Positions 30,447 to 40,458 of a stretch of 64,000 nucleotides of DNA are shown in pieces. Numbering within the stretch: position 1 is the stretch's first letter; each line of letters begins with the position of its first letter. A program made the position numbers and the translations under genes. This stretch comes from Mesoaciditoga sp. (lineage in GTDB: Bacteria; Thermotogota; Thermotogae; Mesoaciditogales; Mesoaciditogaceae). The DNA lies in assembly GCA_002878315.1 (NCBI GenBank), contig PNIW01000011.1, forward strand, positions 1-64,000, read 5' to 3'. The notes beneath the pieces were generated by a model. That model saw only the letters and a program-made list of their open reading frames with translations, was not told the DNA's origin and made no database searches.

Positions 30447-31307
30447 TCAATCACCTTGATTTCTTATCAATATATCAACCCTGTTGTAAGATAAATTTAT
30501 CTGTTCTGTCATCTTGTTCAACTCATCGTTGAGAATTTTAGACTTCATCGCAAGTTCTTCGTAAGAGATCTGACCTGCCGCATATTCCTGTCTAAGAGCC
30601 TGTAATTTCTGAGTTATCGAAAATGTTTGCGACTTTATCGCTTGCTCGGCAGGCACATCTCCCCTTCCAATCGCGATGAATCTATTAGGATTATACCAGT
30701 AATTTGGATCGAATTGTCCACTCATTACTTCAGAAACAAGTTCATTGGCTCTCTTGTTCTTCAAATCATTAAGGAAAAATGAGACAACAGCGGCGCTCAA
30801 ACTCCATTTTGAAGGATATATCGAATCTTTCGGAAGCGGTTCGGTAGAGGTATAACCGTAAACCCATAAAGGGTTCGTGGAATGTTCTATTATTATCTCT
30901 CCTATCTTTGCAAGCAAATCTTTCGCCAAAGATGAAAGGTTTGCCGATCCCGGTTCAAAAAAAGCGGCATTATGAAGTTCAACGAGCAGGCCTTCATTTG
31001 TCTGCTCTATGGTTATCATTCCTTTATATTCCGGATTTGCCTGAATCTGAATTATAGATTGCCTGATGCCCGGATTAGAGGTTATGAGAGGTTCCTGGCT
31101 CATACTCTTCCCGCCAACAAGAATGCCCGGAGGAGAACTCATTATTGTTTGAAAACCGTAAGACACTTGCTGGAACTTTCCGGGACTTATAGTCGCCATT
31201 GAAAATAATGTCACAAAAAATCCCATCATCAAGGAATTCATGTCTGAAAAGGTTATCATCCAAAGTGGAGCGCTTTCCTTGAATTCTTCAGGCTTTCTAC
31301 GAGCCAC
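30447..31307 (-). CDS. motB: Flagellar motor protein MotB (OmpA-like C-terminus)
   Basis: APLWMITFSDMNSLMMGFFVTLFSMA plug/TM, OmpA-like domain. GTG 31307 overlapping motA stop. Confidence 0.88.
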   Translation of the reverse strand: MARRKPEEFKESAPLWMITFSDMNSLMMGFFVTLFSMATISPGKFQQVSYGFQTIMSSPPGILVGGKSMSQEPLITSNPGIRQSIIQIQANPEYKGMITIEQTNEGLLVELHNAAFFEPGSANLSSLAKDLLAKIGEIIIEHSTNPLWVYGYTSTEPLPKDSIYPSKWSLSAAVVSFFLNDLKNKRANELVSEVMSGQFDPNYWYNPNRFIAIGRGDVPAEQAIKSQTFSITQKLQALRQEYAAGQISYEELAMKSKILNDELNKMTEQINLSYNRVDILIRNQGD

Positions 31308-32100
31308 CTGCCACACCTCCCTCCGCAACCTGAGGAGAAACTGAACTTTCGTAGGATTTAAGTTCTTTTTCGTTCAAAAATCCTTTTAACTTTTCTTCGA
31401 GAATTCTCGGATTATCTCCGGCCTGAATGGAGAGAATGCCCTCCAAAATCATTCTCCTGTATCTCATTTCCATCTGCAAACGACGTGCGAGTTTCTCACC
31501 CATTGGCATGAAAAAGACGTAAGCCAAAAACGCTCCCATGAAGGTAGTCGTCAAAGCGATGGCAAATGAAGGTCCAACTGCGGATGGATCGTTAAGGCTT
31601 CCGAGCATTTTGACAAGACCTATAATAGTTCCAACCATTCCAAATGAAGGAGCAACAGTCGCTCCGTACGCAAACATATTTCGGTACATCATGGCCTCTT
31701 CTTCTCTGAGATCGAGATCCGTTTCCATCATGGATTTTAAAAGTTCAGGATCTATTCCATCGACGACCATCTGTAAGCCTTTCTTCATGAAAGGATCTTC
31801 TATCTTTTCGACATCCTGCTCGAGAGAGAGTAAGCCTTCCCTTCTTGCCTTTTCAGAGGAGGTCACAAGTTCCCTGATCGTGCTGTTCATGTCATTGGGC
31901 TTGTAAAAAAAGATTCCCATCAAAACTTTGAATATATCCATAACCCTTTCTATTGGATAAGCAACAAATAGAGATCCAAGCGTTCCTCCAAAGACGATGG
32001 CAATAGAGGTTATATCCATAAAAAGTCTTAAATCGCTTCCGATCCCTATCATAATGGCAAGAAGAGCCAATCCCACCCCTATAAAACTCGCAAGATCCAA
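31297..32100 (-). CDS. motA: Flagellar motor protein MotA
   Basis: FIGVGLALLAIMIGIG, GGTLGSLFVAYP, APSFGMVGTIIGLVKML, ALTTTFMGAFLAYVFFMP. Confidence 0.93.
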   Translation of the reverse strand: MDLASFIGVGLALLAIMIGIGSDLRLFMDITSIAIVFGGTLGSLFVAYPIERVMDIFKVLMGIFFYKPNDMNSTIRELVTSSEKARREGLLSLEQDVEKIEDPFMKKGLQMVVDGIDPELLKSMMETDLDLREEEAMMYRNMFAYGATVAPSFGMVGTIIGLVKMLGSLNDPSAVGPSFAIALTTTFMGAFLAYVFFMPMGEKLARRLQMEMRYRRMILEGILSIQAGDNPRILEEKLKGFLNEKELKSYESSVSPQVAEGGVAGGS

Positions 32101-32102
32101 AT

Positions 32103-32312
32103 TTACTCACCTTCTTTCGGAAGAACGAGGATGCTCCCAATCTTCCTTTTGTATTCTATCACCAACCTTACAACCTCTTCAACGGGCTCTTTGACAAGGT
32201 ATTTTTTCCCGTTGAAGAGTGTTATAACCGTATCGGGTTTTGCCTCGACTGTTTCTATGTACTCGGCATTTAAAACAAAACTTTCACCGCTAAGATGGGT
32301 AAGATTTATCAT
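32103..32312 (-). CDS. flbD: FlbD family flagellar protein
   Basis: MINLTHLSGESFVLNAEYIETVEAKPDTVITLFNGKKYLVKE. Confidence 0.88.
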   Translation of the reverse strand: MINLTHLSGESFVLNAEYIETVEAKPDTVITLFNGKKYLVKEPVEEVVRLVIEYKRKIGSILVLPKEGE

Positions 32313-32318
32313 ATCATA

Positions 32319-34040
32319 TTATGGTGTCTGCTTTAAGTTGTCAAGTTGGGATAGCATGGCGTCTGCGGTTGTTATAACTCTGGCATTGGCATCAAAACTT
32401 CTTTCAGCGATTATCATATTGGTAAATTCCTGGGCAAGATCCACGTTGGACATCTCGAGTGCGCCCGGTATAAAGGTACCGCGTCCTCCAGTGCCTGCCG
32501 TTCCAACCTGAGGAACGCCGCTGTTTGCCGATTCAGAATAAAGAGAGTTTCCCACCGCATTAAGGCCTGACGGATTGTTGAAATTTGCCAGAGCAACTTG
32601 ACCAAGCGTGTCGGTAAGACCATTTGAGAAAGTTCCTATTATCTGTCCATTCTGATTTATGGCAAAAGATTGCAAAGTTCCCTGGGCATTTCCATTTTGC
32701 TGAGTTATGGCTGCCGAAGAAGAACCGGCCATATCTGTCACAGAGGTAAAGTCAATCTGAGATTTAACGGTGGCCGCCCCATCTGAAGGAGTGAAAGATA
32801 TACCTGTAGGGGCGTTCGCGTTTGTAAGTTGGCCATTGTTAAGAGCAAAATTTCCAACCATTCTACCGGAAGAGTTGAATTCTAAAATTCCAAAATTGCT
32901 ACTCGTTGCAGATCCGCTCGACGTTACAAGATTTACAGGCGTACCATTTGCAAGCCTTGCATCCCATGCCCACGCCGTATTGGTGCCTGTACCCCATGTA
33001 GTTGATGTGCCGGATCCACTTACAGTCCCGAGATTGGTGAAATCTATGTATATGGTGTAAGGATTTCCAAGAGAATCATATATCTGAGTCGAGGTCGTAT
33101 AAACAGGATTTGTATATCCTGCCGTGACGGTATTTGCCGTGTTGTCAGATTCGGCAAAGGATATGGGCCCGGACGTCGGAAGCGTTATGGCGGCTCCGCT
33201 TGCCGTGCTTGCGGAAGTCGTAGAAAGTGAATAAGTTCCATTCGAGTTGTTGATGTAGATATTCTTGGCCGAATCGTTTACAACATTTCCATACTGATCA
33301 AGAGTTATATTTCCGGATATTTTGGTTCCCACAGAACCTGCCGGCCCATTTACAATCGTGGCCGTCCAGTTATAAACTCTCGACGTTGAAAATGGGTTGA
33401 AATTATTCGTTTGCGGGGAAAATGTGAACTGAACGGTGTATTGTTTCCCGCTGGCATCCGTCACTGTTATGGTAGTCGGTTGAATGCCCGATGAAGAATC
33501 TATATTCCCGCCGACTATCATCTGGGATGTCGCCTTCGCATTCATCGTTGTATTAGCACTTATTTGAATAGGAGCAATAGGCGCGTTGGTATCAACATAC
33601 CTTTGACCTGTCGGACTGACGGCAGATTCCCACCCAAGAACTTTGTAACCTGTTCCAGCTTGGACAAGGGTTCCATTCTGATCAAGGCTAAAATTTCCGG
33701 CCCTCGTGTAATAATTCCCATTTCCATTGTTAACTATGAAAAATCCATCTCCCTGAATTGCGAGATCCGTACTTTTTCCCGTATTTTGGAAACTTCCCTG
33801 CGTCATCAATTGATCTATCGATGCTATCTGCGTTCCGAGACCTACCTGTGTAGGGTTAACTCCTCCTAAATTTCCCTGTGGTGCTCTCGCCGCGCTCAGA
33901 AGTTGTGAAAGCGCTGTAGAAAAAGTGACGCGAGACGCTTTAAATCCAACAGTATTGGAGTTTGCGATGTTATTTCCGATAACATCCATCTCCGTTTGCA
34001 TGCCTTCAAGGCCGCTTATTCCGCTGTAAAGTGCTCTCAT
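32319..34040 (-). CDS. flgE: Flagellar hook protein FlgE
   Basis: MRALYSGISGLEGMQTEMDVIGNNIANSNTVGFK; C-terminal NVDLAQEFTNMIIAERSFDANARVITTADAML. Confidence 0.95.
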   Translation of the reverse strand: MRALYSGISGLEGMQTEMDVIGNNIANSNTVGFKASRVTFSTALSQLLSAARAPQGNLGGVNPTQVGLGTQIASIDQLMTQGSFQNTGKSTDLAIQGDGFFIVNNGNGNYYTRAGNFSLDQNGTLVQAGTGYKVLGWESAVSPTGQRYVDTNAPIAPIQISANTTMNAKATSQMIVGGNIDSSSGIQPTTITVTDASGKQYTVQFTFSPQTNNFNPFSTSRVYNWTATIVNGPAGSVGTKISGNITLDQYGNVVNDSAKNIYINNSNGTYSLSTTSASTASGAAITLPTSGPISFAESDNTANTVTAGYTNPVYTTSTQIYDSLGNPYTIYIDFTNLGTVSGSGTSTTWGTGTNTAWAWDARLANGTPVNLVTSSGSATSSNFGILEFNSSGRMVGNFALNNGQLTNANAPTGISFTPSDGAATVKSQIDFTSVTDMAGSSSAAITQQNGNAQGTLQSFAINQNGQIIGTFSNGLTDTLGQVALANFNNPSGLNAVGNSLYSESANSGVPQVGTAGTGGRGTFIPGALEMSNVDLAQEFTNMIIAERSFDANARVITTADAMLSQLDNLKQTP

Positions 34041-34747
34041 AAAATCACTCCCGTATTAGATGTTGCACTACCTGAAGAAATTTGGGTTATCTGAGAAACT
34101 GGATAGGCCGTTCCATTGACAACTACATAGACCTGCCCATTTTCTATTTGAACTGATTGAACAACTCCGGAACTTGTACCGCTTAAAAGTAATTTAGTTC
34201 CATCTGACTCTAAAGCCTGTATCTGATATGTATAAGTACCATCCTGAACCTGAATTCCATTTGAATTAAGTCCATTCCACTGGTAGGTATGCATTCCGGC
34301 CTTCATATGTCCAAGATTTATCGTATTTACTGTATTTCCATTCGAATCTGTTATTTTAAGCGTAACGTAAGCGCTTGATGGAAGGTTAAAGCCGATCTGG
34401 CCGGGCTGGCCTGCGATGACATCGACGGTATTATTACTTGTCGAGACCGTCTTTCCTATTAGAGATGCAGACTGTAACTGGACGAAATTGGAGAAATTAT
34501 TTTGAAACTGTGTAAAAGCGTGGGCAAGATTTGTTGTCTGTTCGAGAGCCGTAAATTGAGCAAGTTGAGCGACAAACTGGGTATTGTCCATTGGATTCAA
34601 TGGATCCTGATTTTGAAGTTCTGTAACGAGCAATTTTAAAAAAGCATTTTCTCCGAGTTGATTTGAAGATCCGCTAACATTTTGAGTTGAGTTTATGCTG
34701 CCCACAGATATGGTCGGATTAACTGGGTTTACGCTTAACAAGATCAC
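34037..34747 (-). CDS. flgD: Flagellar hook capping protein FlgD
   Basis: FLKLLVTELQNQDPLNPMDNTQFVAQLAQFTALEQ; YQWNGLNSNGIQVQDGTYTYQI. Confidence 0.94.
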   Translation of the reverse strand: MILLSVNPVNPTISVGSINSTQNVSGSSNQLGENAFLKLLVTELQNQDPLNPMDNTQFVAQLAQFTALEQTTNLAHAFTQFQNNFSNFVQLQSASLIGKTVSTSNNTVDVIAGQPGQIGFNLPSSAYVTLKITDSNGNTVNTINLGHMKAGMHTYQWNGLNSNGIQVQDGTYTYQIQALESDGTKLLLSGTSSGVVQSVQIENGQVYVVVNGTAYPVSQITQISSGSATSNTGVIL

Positions 34748-36381
34748 ACCTCCTTTTTGAAAAACTCGCTGAATTTTTCCCTTTCTTGATTCTGCTTCCT
34801 GTTCCTTTCATCTTTTCTTTGATTGTCTTCATTTGAATTGTTTTGATACCATTCCTGTCCATTTATCTGGACATTTACGATGTTGAAATTCAAATTCGAA
34901 AGTCTGTCCACTATAACAGGCATAGCGCTTTTCAGCATTTCTTGCGTTTTATCATTTGCCGAATTGATTATCAGCATTGTCCTTCCACCGTCTTCGGTAA
35001 GGGAAATCTCAACCCTTCCTAAAGAAGGGGGATTAAGTTGAATCTCTACTTTAACTGGCAATTTTTGATCCTTCAAAGATTTGGCGATAAAATCCGTTAT
35101 TCTTGAAAAAGGTACAGGATCGCCACTTTCATCCGGCACACTTCTGGTCGGTACCTCTCCTCTTGATGATTGTGGCAAAGATTCGTAAACTTTTGCATCG
35201 ATGATCGGACTGTACTTTGCATTTTTTTCATCTATTTCTACCTTAAAATTTCGGATTGAAAAAGTCTCTTTGATCAGGTTTTGAATCTTAACGCTTACGC
35301 TATCAAAAAGTTTTTGATCCGGTGTGTTATTGAAATTGGACATATTGGACATGTCTGAAAGATCGGTCTGAATTCTGATCGGCTGGCCGGCATTTTTTGC
35401 CTCTGTAAATAAATTCTCCAAATTCAAATTGCTTATACGATCCGAGAAACTAAGATTCGAAGAACTGAAATTAACATTTTCTTGATAAATCTTGGGATCT
35501 GTATTAAGGGTTTGAGATGTTTTGACCTGATTTTTTATTTTGTCCTCTTTGATCTGCACCTCATCGGAAACTCCCATACGAATATGTGTTTTGGAAGCAC
35601 CTGCCTTTGTTTCATCTTTGATCTTTTCCAAATCGTTCTTCGAATCCGGCAAAAATTTGACAGAAGGATTGATGGGAATTCCCGGGAAAGATTTTTTTAA
35701 TGAACTGTCAGATTTATCTAAATAAGGCGAATTGGCTATGACTTTTGAGGATGGCTTCGCATCAGAATTTGAAAGTATGTCGAAGAGATCTTTGCTTTTT
35801 TCATTCTCAAAGTTATCGCTATTTGCTTTATCTTTAATTTGAAGTGAATTTTGGTTGTTATCTGTCATTTTCGGTTTGTCTATTTTTTGACTGTCAATGA
35901 CTTTTTGATTGTCGGTAATCTTTTCATTGTCTATAACTTTCTGATTTATCGCTTCCAAATTTTTCGTTATTATTTCATCTTTTATAACCGGTGCATTTTG
36001 AACTTTTTTTGGCTTTTGTGTGTTTTGTTCTTTGTCTTTCGAATCTTGAACTATCGTTTTGGAAGTCTCTTCCGGTAAAATATAACCAAGTAAAGATACT
36101 TCCTGAGATATCTTTTGGGCCTTATCTTTTTCTGGATTACTTTTATCTTCTACATCTAATTTTTCAGTACTTTTCGAATCACCCTTTTTTGATAATTCAA
36201 ATTTATCCTTTTGAGGTAATAAGGTAAGCAACAGAATATCTGATTTGTCTTTTACATCGTCTTTTTTATCAGATCCATTAATTTTAGAAAGAATCTCGAA
36301 GATAGATCCTTTTGAAGCAGTTTTGTTTTTTTCACAACCTCTCTCAACAGGTTGATTGACATTCATGCTTACGGGATTCAT
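34744..36381 (-). CDS. fliK: Flagellar hook-length control protein FliK
   Basis: Long disordered Lys/Asp/Ser-rich N-terminus; C-terminal VEIQLNPPSLGRVEISLTEDGGRTMLIINSANDKTQEMLKSAMPVIVDRLSNLNFNI. Confidence 0.88.
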   Translation of the reverse strand: MNPVSMNVNQPVERGCEKNKTASKGSIFEILSKINGSDKKDDVKDKSDILLLTLLPQKDKFELSKKGDSKSTEKLDVEDKSNPEKDKAQKISQEVSLLGYILPEETSKTIVQDSKDKEQNTQKPKKVQNAPVIKDEIITKNLEAINQKVIDNEKITDNQKVIDSQKIDKPKMTDNNQNSLQIKDKANSDNFENEKSKDLFDILSNSDAKPSSKVIANSPYLDKSDSSLKKSFPGIPINPSVKFLPDSKNDLEKIKDETKAGASKTHIRMGVSDEVQIKEDKIKNQVKTSQTLNTDPKIYQENVNFSSSNLSFSDRISNLNLENLFTEAKNAGQPIRIQTDLSDMSNMSNFNNTPDQKLFDSVSVKIQNLIKETFSIRNFKVEIDEKNAKYSPIIDAKVYESLPQSSRGEVPTRSVPDESGDPVPFSRITDFIAKSLKDQKLPVKVEIQLNPPSLGRVEISLTEDGGRTMLIINSANDKTQEMLKSAMPVIVDRLSNLNFNIVNVQINGQEWYQNNSNEDNQRKDERNRKQNQEREKFSEFFKKEV

Positions 36382-37022
36382 TTTGTCACCTTTGTCAAAT
36401 TTTCTATAATTGCAGATGCCATGGAAGGATTTGTCTGGGAAATGGCCTGAAGAACAGATCCGGCAACCTGTGGGGAGAGGTTTACCATCGCATCTACGAT
36501 AACATTAATCGGGACATTTGAAGTCGCAAGTACATGTCCAATCTGGGACGGATTGCTGTTCGTTATCCATTGATCGAGTGTCTGAATTCTCTTTTGATAA
36601 CTTTGATATTCTGCAACCTGTGCATTGAATTGCTGGACCTTTCTTTCGAAAGCCGTCTGCGATGCTTTAAGTGAGGCCTCCAAAGATGTCAACTGGGCTT
36701 GAATATTTGCAAGTTGGATCTCTTTTGCTTCCAAAGAGGCTTCTTTGGTATTTAAAACATTTTGAAATGCATCTATTCTTGACTCTAAAAGGGTCTGGTA
36801 TGGAATGACTCTTAATGGTTCATACTTTACACTGTTGCCGATGAAAGGTACCATCTTCAGTATTGAGGCGGCATAACTTTTGACGTCTGCAAAAGGTGTA
36901 ACCCCGTACAACTGGAGTTTATTCATCTCGAAATAGAAATAACTTATCCCGATCGAAAGTACAAGAAATGTAAAAATAATCAGGAAAACCCAAAAAATCA
37001 AAAGACCACGTTTTTTGGCCAT
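36378..37022 (-). CDS. MotE/YlxF-like flagellar-operon protein (TM, coiled coil, MgtE-N-like helical tail)
   Basis: N-terminal TM, coiled-coil (ESRIDAFQNVLNTKEASLEAKEIQLANIQAQLTSLEASL), C-terminal helical repeat; position directly upstream of fliK. Confidence 0.6.
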   Translation of the reverse strand: MAKKRGLLIFWVFLIIFTFLVLSIGISYFYFEMNKLQLYGVTPFADVKSYAASILKMVPFIGNSVKYEPLRVIPYQTLLESRIDAFQNVLNTKEASLEAKEIQLANIQAQLTSLEASLKASQTAFERKVQQFNAQVAEYQSYQKRIQTLDQWITNSNPSQIGHVLATSNVPINVIVDAMVNLSPQVAGSVLQAISQTNPSMASAIIENLTKVTK

Positions 37023-37101
37023 CCATTTCCCTCCTGAAATATAATTCAATCTCATCGATGAAATATCCTAAGGATTCAAATTTCGAATCTCCATTTAGAT
37101 T

Positions 37102-38295
37102 TTATTCGGATTTTTTGAAAAAATACCAGTAAAGCAGGGCATTTGCAAATTGAAAAATCGCGGCGATGAATATAGGAGCCTCCATCATAGAGTAATCCAT
37201 AAAATATCCGCTCGCGGCAGGACCTATTGAAGAGGTTACTTGCTGGGGCAAATTGCTGAGCGCTGCCATTGAGGCTCTTTCTTCTTCTTTGGTCTGTCCC
37301 ATTGTAAATGATTGTCTGAGGGGTATCCCTGCAGATACAAAAAACATTCTCAAAAGGTAAAAGATCCCGGCCAGTAAAAATGATGGCATTAAAGCCATAA
37401 ACACAAGCATTATCGCGCCAATCGCCCTGACCCAGACAATCGTTTTAACGGTGCCAAAGAATCTTGCAAGACGTGCGGAAGATATAGAAGAAATGGCTCG
37501 TGCAATGTTGGAGAAGACATAAATTACGCTTATGAGCTCTGCTCCGACACCATACCTTACAAAAAACCAGTACACGAGTATCGGCCCACTGAAAAATCCT
37601 GTTCCAAGGCCATTTACGGCATTCGTAATGGAAAATTTTCCAAGCAATTTCCATGAGAGTTTAAAAGTACTTTGACGTTTTGGCCTTCCTTTGTCTTCAT
37701 GAACAAATAATGTTATAAAGAACGTAGAAATGTAGACAAAAAATGCAACTCCCATCAAAAGCAAATATCCTCCACGCCATCCATCTTTGAAAATGCTCGA
37801 AATATACGGAAGGAATATCGCCAGAACATAACCTATTGTACTTCCTATCGCACCAAAGAATGAAAATGTCCCAAAGACGTCATTTCGAAATTTCGCATCG
37901 GAACTTTCCGCTATAAGTGCCTGCTGTGCGGCGCCGGCAGCGCCACCGCCTCCTCCACCCCTTATAGTGCCTATAGAAACAAAAAACATCAAAGGCAAAA
38001 GTTCAGTCGTAAAGAAAAAGCCCATTACACTTATGGCATTTATAATCGTCATGACAAGAATAACGGGCTTTCTCCCATGTTTGTCGGCAAAGAATCCAAC
38101 GACTACTGAAAAGATTATCCCAACAATAACGGAAAGAGTAAATGTCACTCCTATTTGAATGCCTGAAAAGCCCAATTTCGAAAGATATATAGGCACTATA
38201 ATCGTCAATGACGCCTGTGCGACGCTTCTTAAAAACCTCCTTATCATAAGCAGGGATAAATTTCTATTCAACCATTTTCTCATTCTGATCTCCAT
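37102..38295 (-). CDS. MFS transporter (about 12 TM)
   Basis: MFS motif A FADKHGRKPVILV; hydrophobic profile. Confidence 0.85.
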   Translation of the reverse strand: MEIRMRKWLNRNLSLLMIRRFLRSVAQASLTIIVPIYLSKLGFSGIQIGVTFTLSVIVGIIFSVVVGFFADKHGRKPVILVMTIINAISVMGFFFTTELLPLMFFVSIGTIRGGGGGGAAGAAQQALIAESSDAKFRNDVFGTFSFFGAIGSTIGYVLAIFLPYISSIFKDGWRGGYLLLMGVAFFVYISTFFITLFVHEDKGRPKRQSTFKLSWKLLGKFSITNAVNGLGTGFFSGPILVYWFFVRYGVGAELISVIYVFSNIARAISSISSARLARFFGTVKTIVWVRAIGAIMLVFMALMPSFLLAGIFYLLRMFFVSAGIPLRQSFTMGQTKEEERASMAALSNLPQQVTSSIGPAASGYFMDYSMMEAPIFIAAIFQFANALLYWYFFKKSE

Positions 38296-38307
38296 TTTTA
38301 GATTTCC

Positions 38308-39771
38308 CTATTTTGCGTGTTCTCTCGACAGATTGGACGAACTTGCATCTTTCCAAACAGGAGTTGGTCCCCTCATGTAGGAGATGACGGCGGCGCCGAT
38401 ACTTATTATAAAGGATATGAAAAATGCGAGACGCAAATCAGAGATAAAAGTATCGACAAATATGCCCTTTCCACCGATCTGGGCACCTATAAAGAGCGCA
38501 TCCATAGCCTGAGGAGTAAGGCCGGAAGAAAGAATCGCGAATGCCATTGCGATACTTACAAGAGAACCTGCATTGTTCATCATCGTTCTTGTCCCTGCCG
38601 CTATTCCTCTCCTGTCTGGAGGCACCATACTCATTATCGTGTTTGTATTCGGAGAGTTAAACATGCCAGATCCGAATCCCACGACAGTTCCCCATATTAT
38701 AACCTCCGCAATCGACATATCAACCCTTGTAAAGATGGCAAAGCCTAAAAGGCCTACTCCTGTTATCAAAAGCCCAAGAGTGCTGAGTATTCTCGATCCA
38801 TATCTGTCAGAAAGCCTTCCACTTATTGGTGCCATTATCATCATGGCAACAGCAAAGGGTATCAGATAAATACTCGCGGTAAATGGATCCATGTTTTTGA
38901 TGCCGAGAAGGTAAAAGATGAGCAAAAACATCAAGGCGCCCCTCGAAATTCCATTCATCAGATTGGAACTGTACGCAAATGCCTGCACTCTTGTCTTAAA
39001 AAGCCTTAGATCTAACATCGGATATTTTACCTTTGATTCTATGTAAACAAATAAAGGTATAAGGATCGCGGCAAGAATAAAGAAGGTTATTACAATGGGA
39101 GATGTCCAGCCACCAAAGCCTCCCTCGGTCAGGGCATAAAGCAAAAAGAACAACCCAGAGGTGAAGGAGATAGCGCCAAGCCAGTCAAATTTTTCTCCTT
39201 TAGGTATTGGAGCGATGTCTTTTATTTGAATCCATGCCCATATAGTTACAAGCGCACCGAATGGCACATTCATGTAAAAGATCCATCTCCATCCGATGGC
39301 TGTTGTCAGCAATCCGCCTATTATAGGTCCAAAAGCAGATCCAACGGCAAGGACCATTCCGTTTATTCCGAGTGCCATTCCGAGCTCCCCTTTTGGAAAG
39401 GCGTCTGTAACTATTGCCGTACTGTTTGCCATTATTAAAGATCCACCAATGGCCTGAATAATTCTCATTACAAGAAGTTCAACTCCGCTTTGAGAAAGGC
39501 CGGCAAAAAGTGATGCAATGGTGAAAATCGCTGCGCCAAGAACGAATAGACGTTTTCTTCCTATCATGTCTGCCACACGTCCGATTGACGGAACAAGTAC
39601 CGTGGTCGCCAACATATAACTCATCAAAACCCAGATTATTGTTATCATCGGAGCGTTAAGACCCTCTGCGATGTTTGGAAGTGCTATCAAAAGGGCCGTT
39701 CCAGTCATGATTCCAAGCAAAAGGCCTAAACTTGTGGCCGAAAGTGCAAGCCATTTATACTGAACTTTCAT
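38308..39771 (-). CDS. DHA2-family MFS drug transporter (14 TM)
   Basis: RVADMIGRKRLFVLGAAIFT motif A, GPIIGGLLTTAIGWRWIFYMNVPFG motif C. Confidence 0.9.
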   Translation of the reverse strand: MKVQYKWLALSATSLGLLLGIMTGTALLIALPNIAEGLNAPMITIIWVLMSYMLATTVLVPSIGRVADMIGRKRLFVLGAAIFTIASLFAGLSQSGVELLVMRIIQAIGGSLIMANSTAIVTDAFPKGELGMALGINGMVLAVGSAFGPIIGGLLTTAIGWRWIFYMNVPFGALVTIWAWIQIKDIAPIPKGEKFDWLGAISFTSGLFFLLYALTEGGFGGWTSPIVITFFILAAILIPLFVYIESKVKYPMLDLRLFKTRVQAFAYSSNLMNGISRGALMFLLIFYLLGIKNMDPFTASIYLIPFAVAMMIMAPISGRLSDRYGSRILSTLGLLITGVGLLGFAIFTRVDMSIAEVIIWGTVVGFGSGMFNSPNTNTIMSMVPPDRRGIAAGTRTMMNNAGSLVSIAMAFAILSSGLTPQAMDALFIGAQIGGKGIFVDTFISDLRLAFFISFIISIGAAVISYMRGPTPVWKDASSSNLSREHAK

Positions 39772-39775
39772 TCGA

Positions 39776-40456
39776 TCAACCCCTTTTTATGAGCATTTTG
39801 TAAAATTCTTTGACCTTTTCCGAAGCATCGGGTTTCAAAGGCATTCCATGGCCGCTTAACATGATATCGTACTCGATCTTTGTAAGTTTTTCCATAGACT
39901 TTATCGCAAGTACCATATCTGGCGTGAATTGCTCGGGAGGACCCTGAAGTTTTCCGTCAATGTATCTCAATTCGTCTCCAACAAAGATAACTTTTCTTTC
40001 TTTGCTGTAAAGTGAGATACTGCCAGGTGTGTGGCCGGGATTGTGAATAACAGTAAAACCATCAACAGTATCTCCTTCTCTGAGGAGAATATCCGGCTCG
40101 ACGTAATTTACCTTCATGAATGTTGACGCCATTTTCATCGCAGCGCCGGTAAATCCTTTTGGTGATGGAAACTTTTCCTTTCCTGTCACGTATGGTTCGT
40201 CCTTTTCATGAACGTAAAGTTTTGCACCTGTGATCCTTTTCAAATCGTAAGCATTTCCCATGTGATCCACGTGGCAGTGTGTAAGGACTATCTTTAAAAT
40301 ATCAGATGGATTCTTACCAATCGATTTTACATAATCAAGGATCTTGTTTAATTGACCCGGCATGCCGGTATCTATCACTGTTAAATTATCTCCGAAGAGG
40401 ATATAAACGTTTGCATTTGTTCCATCTACAAGGTGAATGCCACTTGTTATCTCCAC
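39776..40456 (-). CDS. MBL-fold metallo-hydrolase
   Basis: TVIDTGMPG, LTHCHVDHMGNAYDL, HNPGHTPGSISLYS, FVGDELRY. Confidence 0.9.
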   Translation of the reverse strand: MEITSGIHLVDGTNANVYILFGDNLTVIDTGMPGQLNKILDYVKSIGKNPSDILKIVLTHCHVDHMGNAYDLKRITGAKLYVHEKDEPYVTGKEKFPSPKGFTGAAMKMASTFMKVNYVEPDILLREGDTVDGFTVIHNPGHTPGSISLYSKERKVIFVGDELRYIDGKLQGPPEQFTPDMVLAIKSMEKLTKIEYDIMLSGHGMPLKPDASEKVKEFYKMLIKRG

Positions 40457-40458
40457 AA

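Noticed and set aside
37938-37965. GGGGGG run in the MFS protein (GGGGGGAAGAAQQ) as a repeat-expansion site
   Set aside because: Codons are mixed (GGA/GGC/GGT), so there is no DNA-level homopolymer or tandem repeat.
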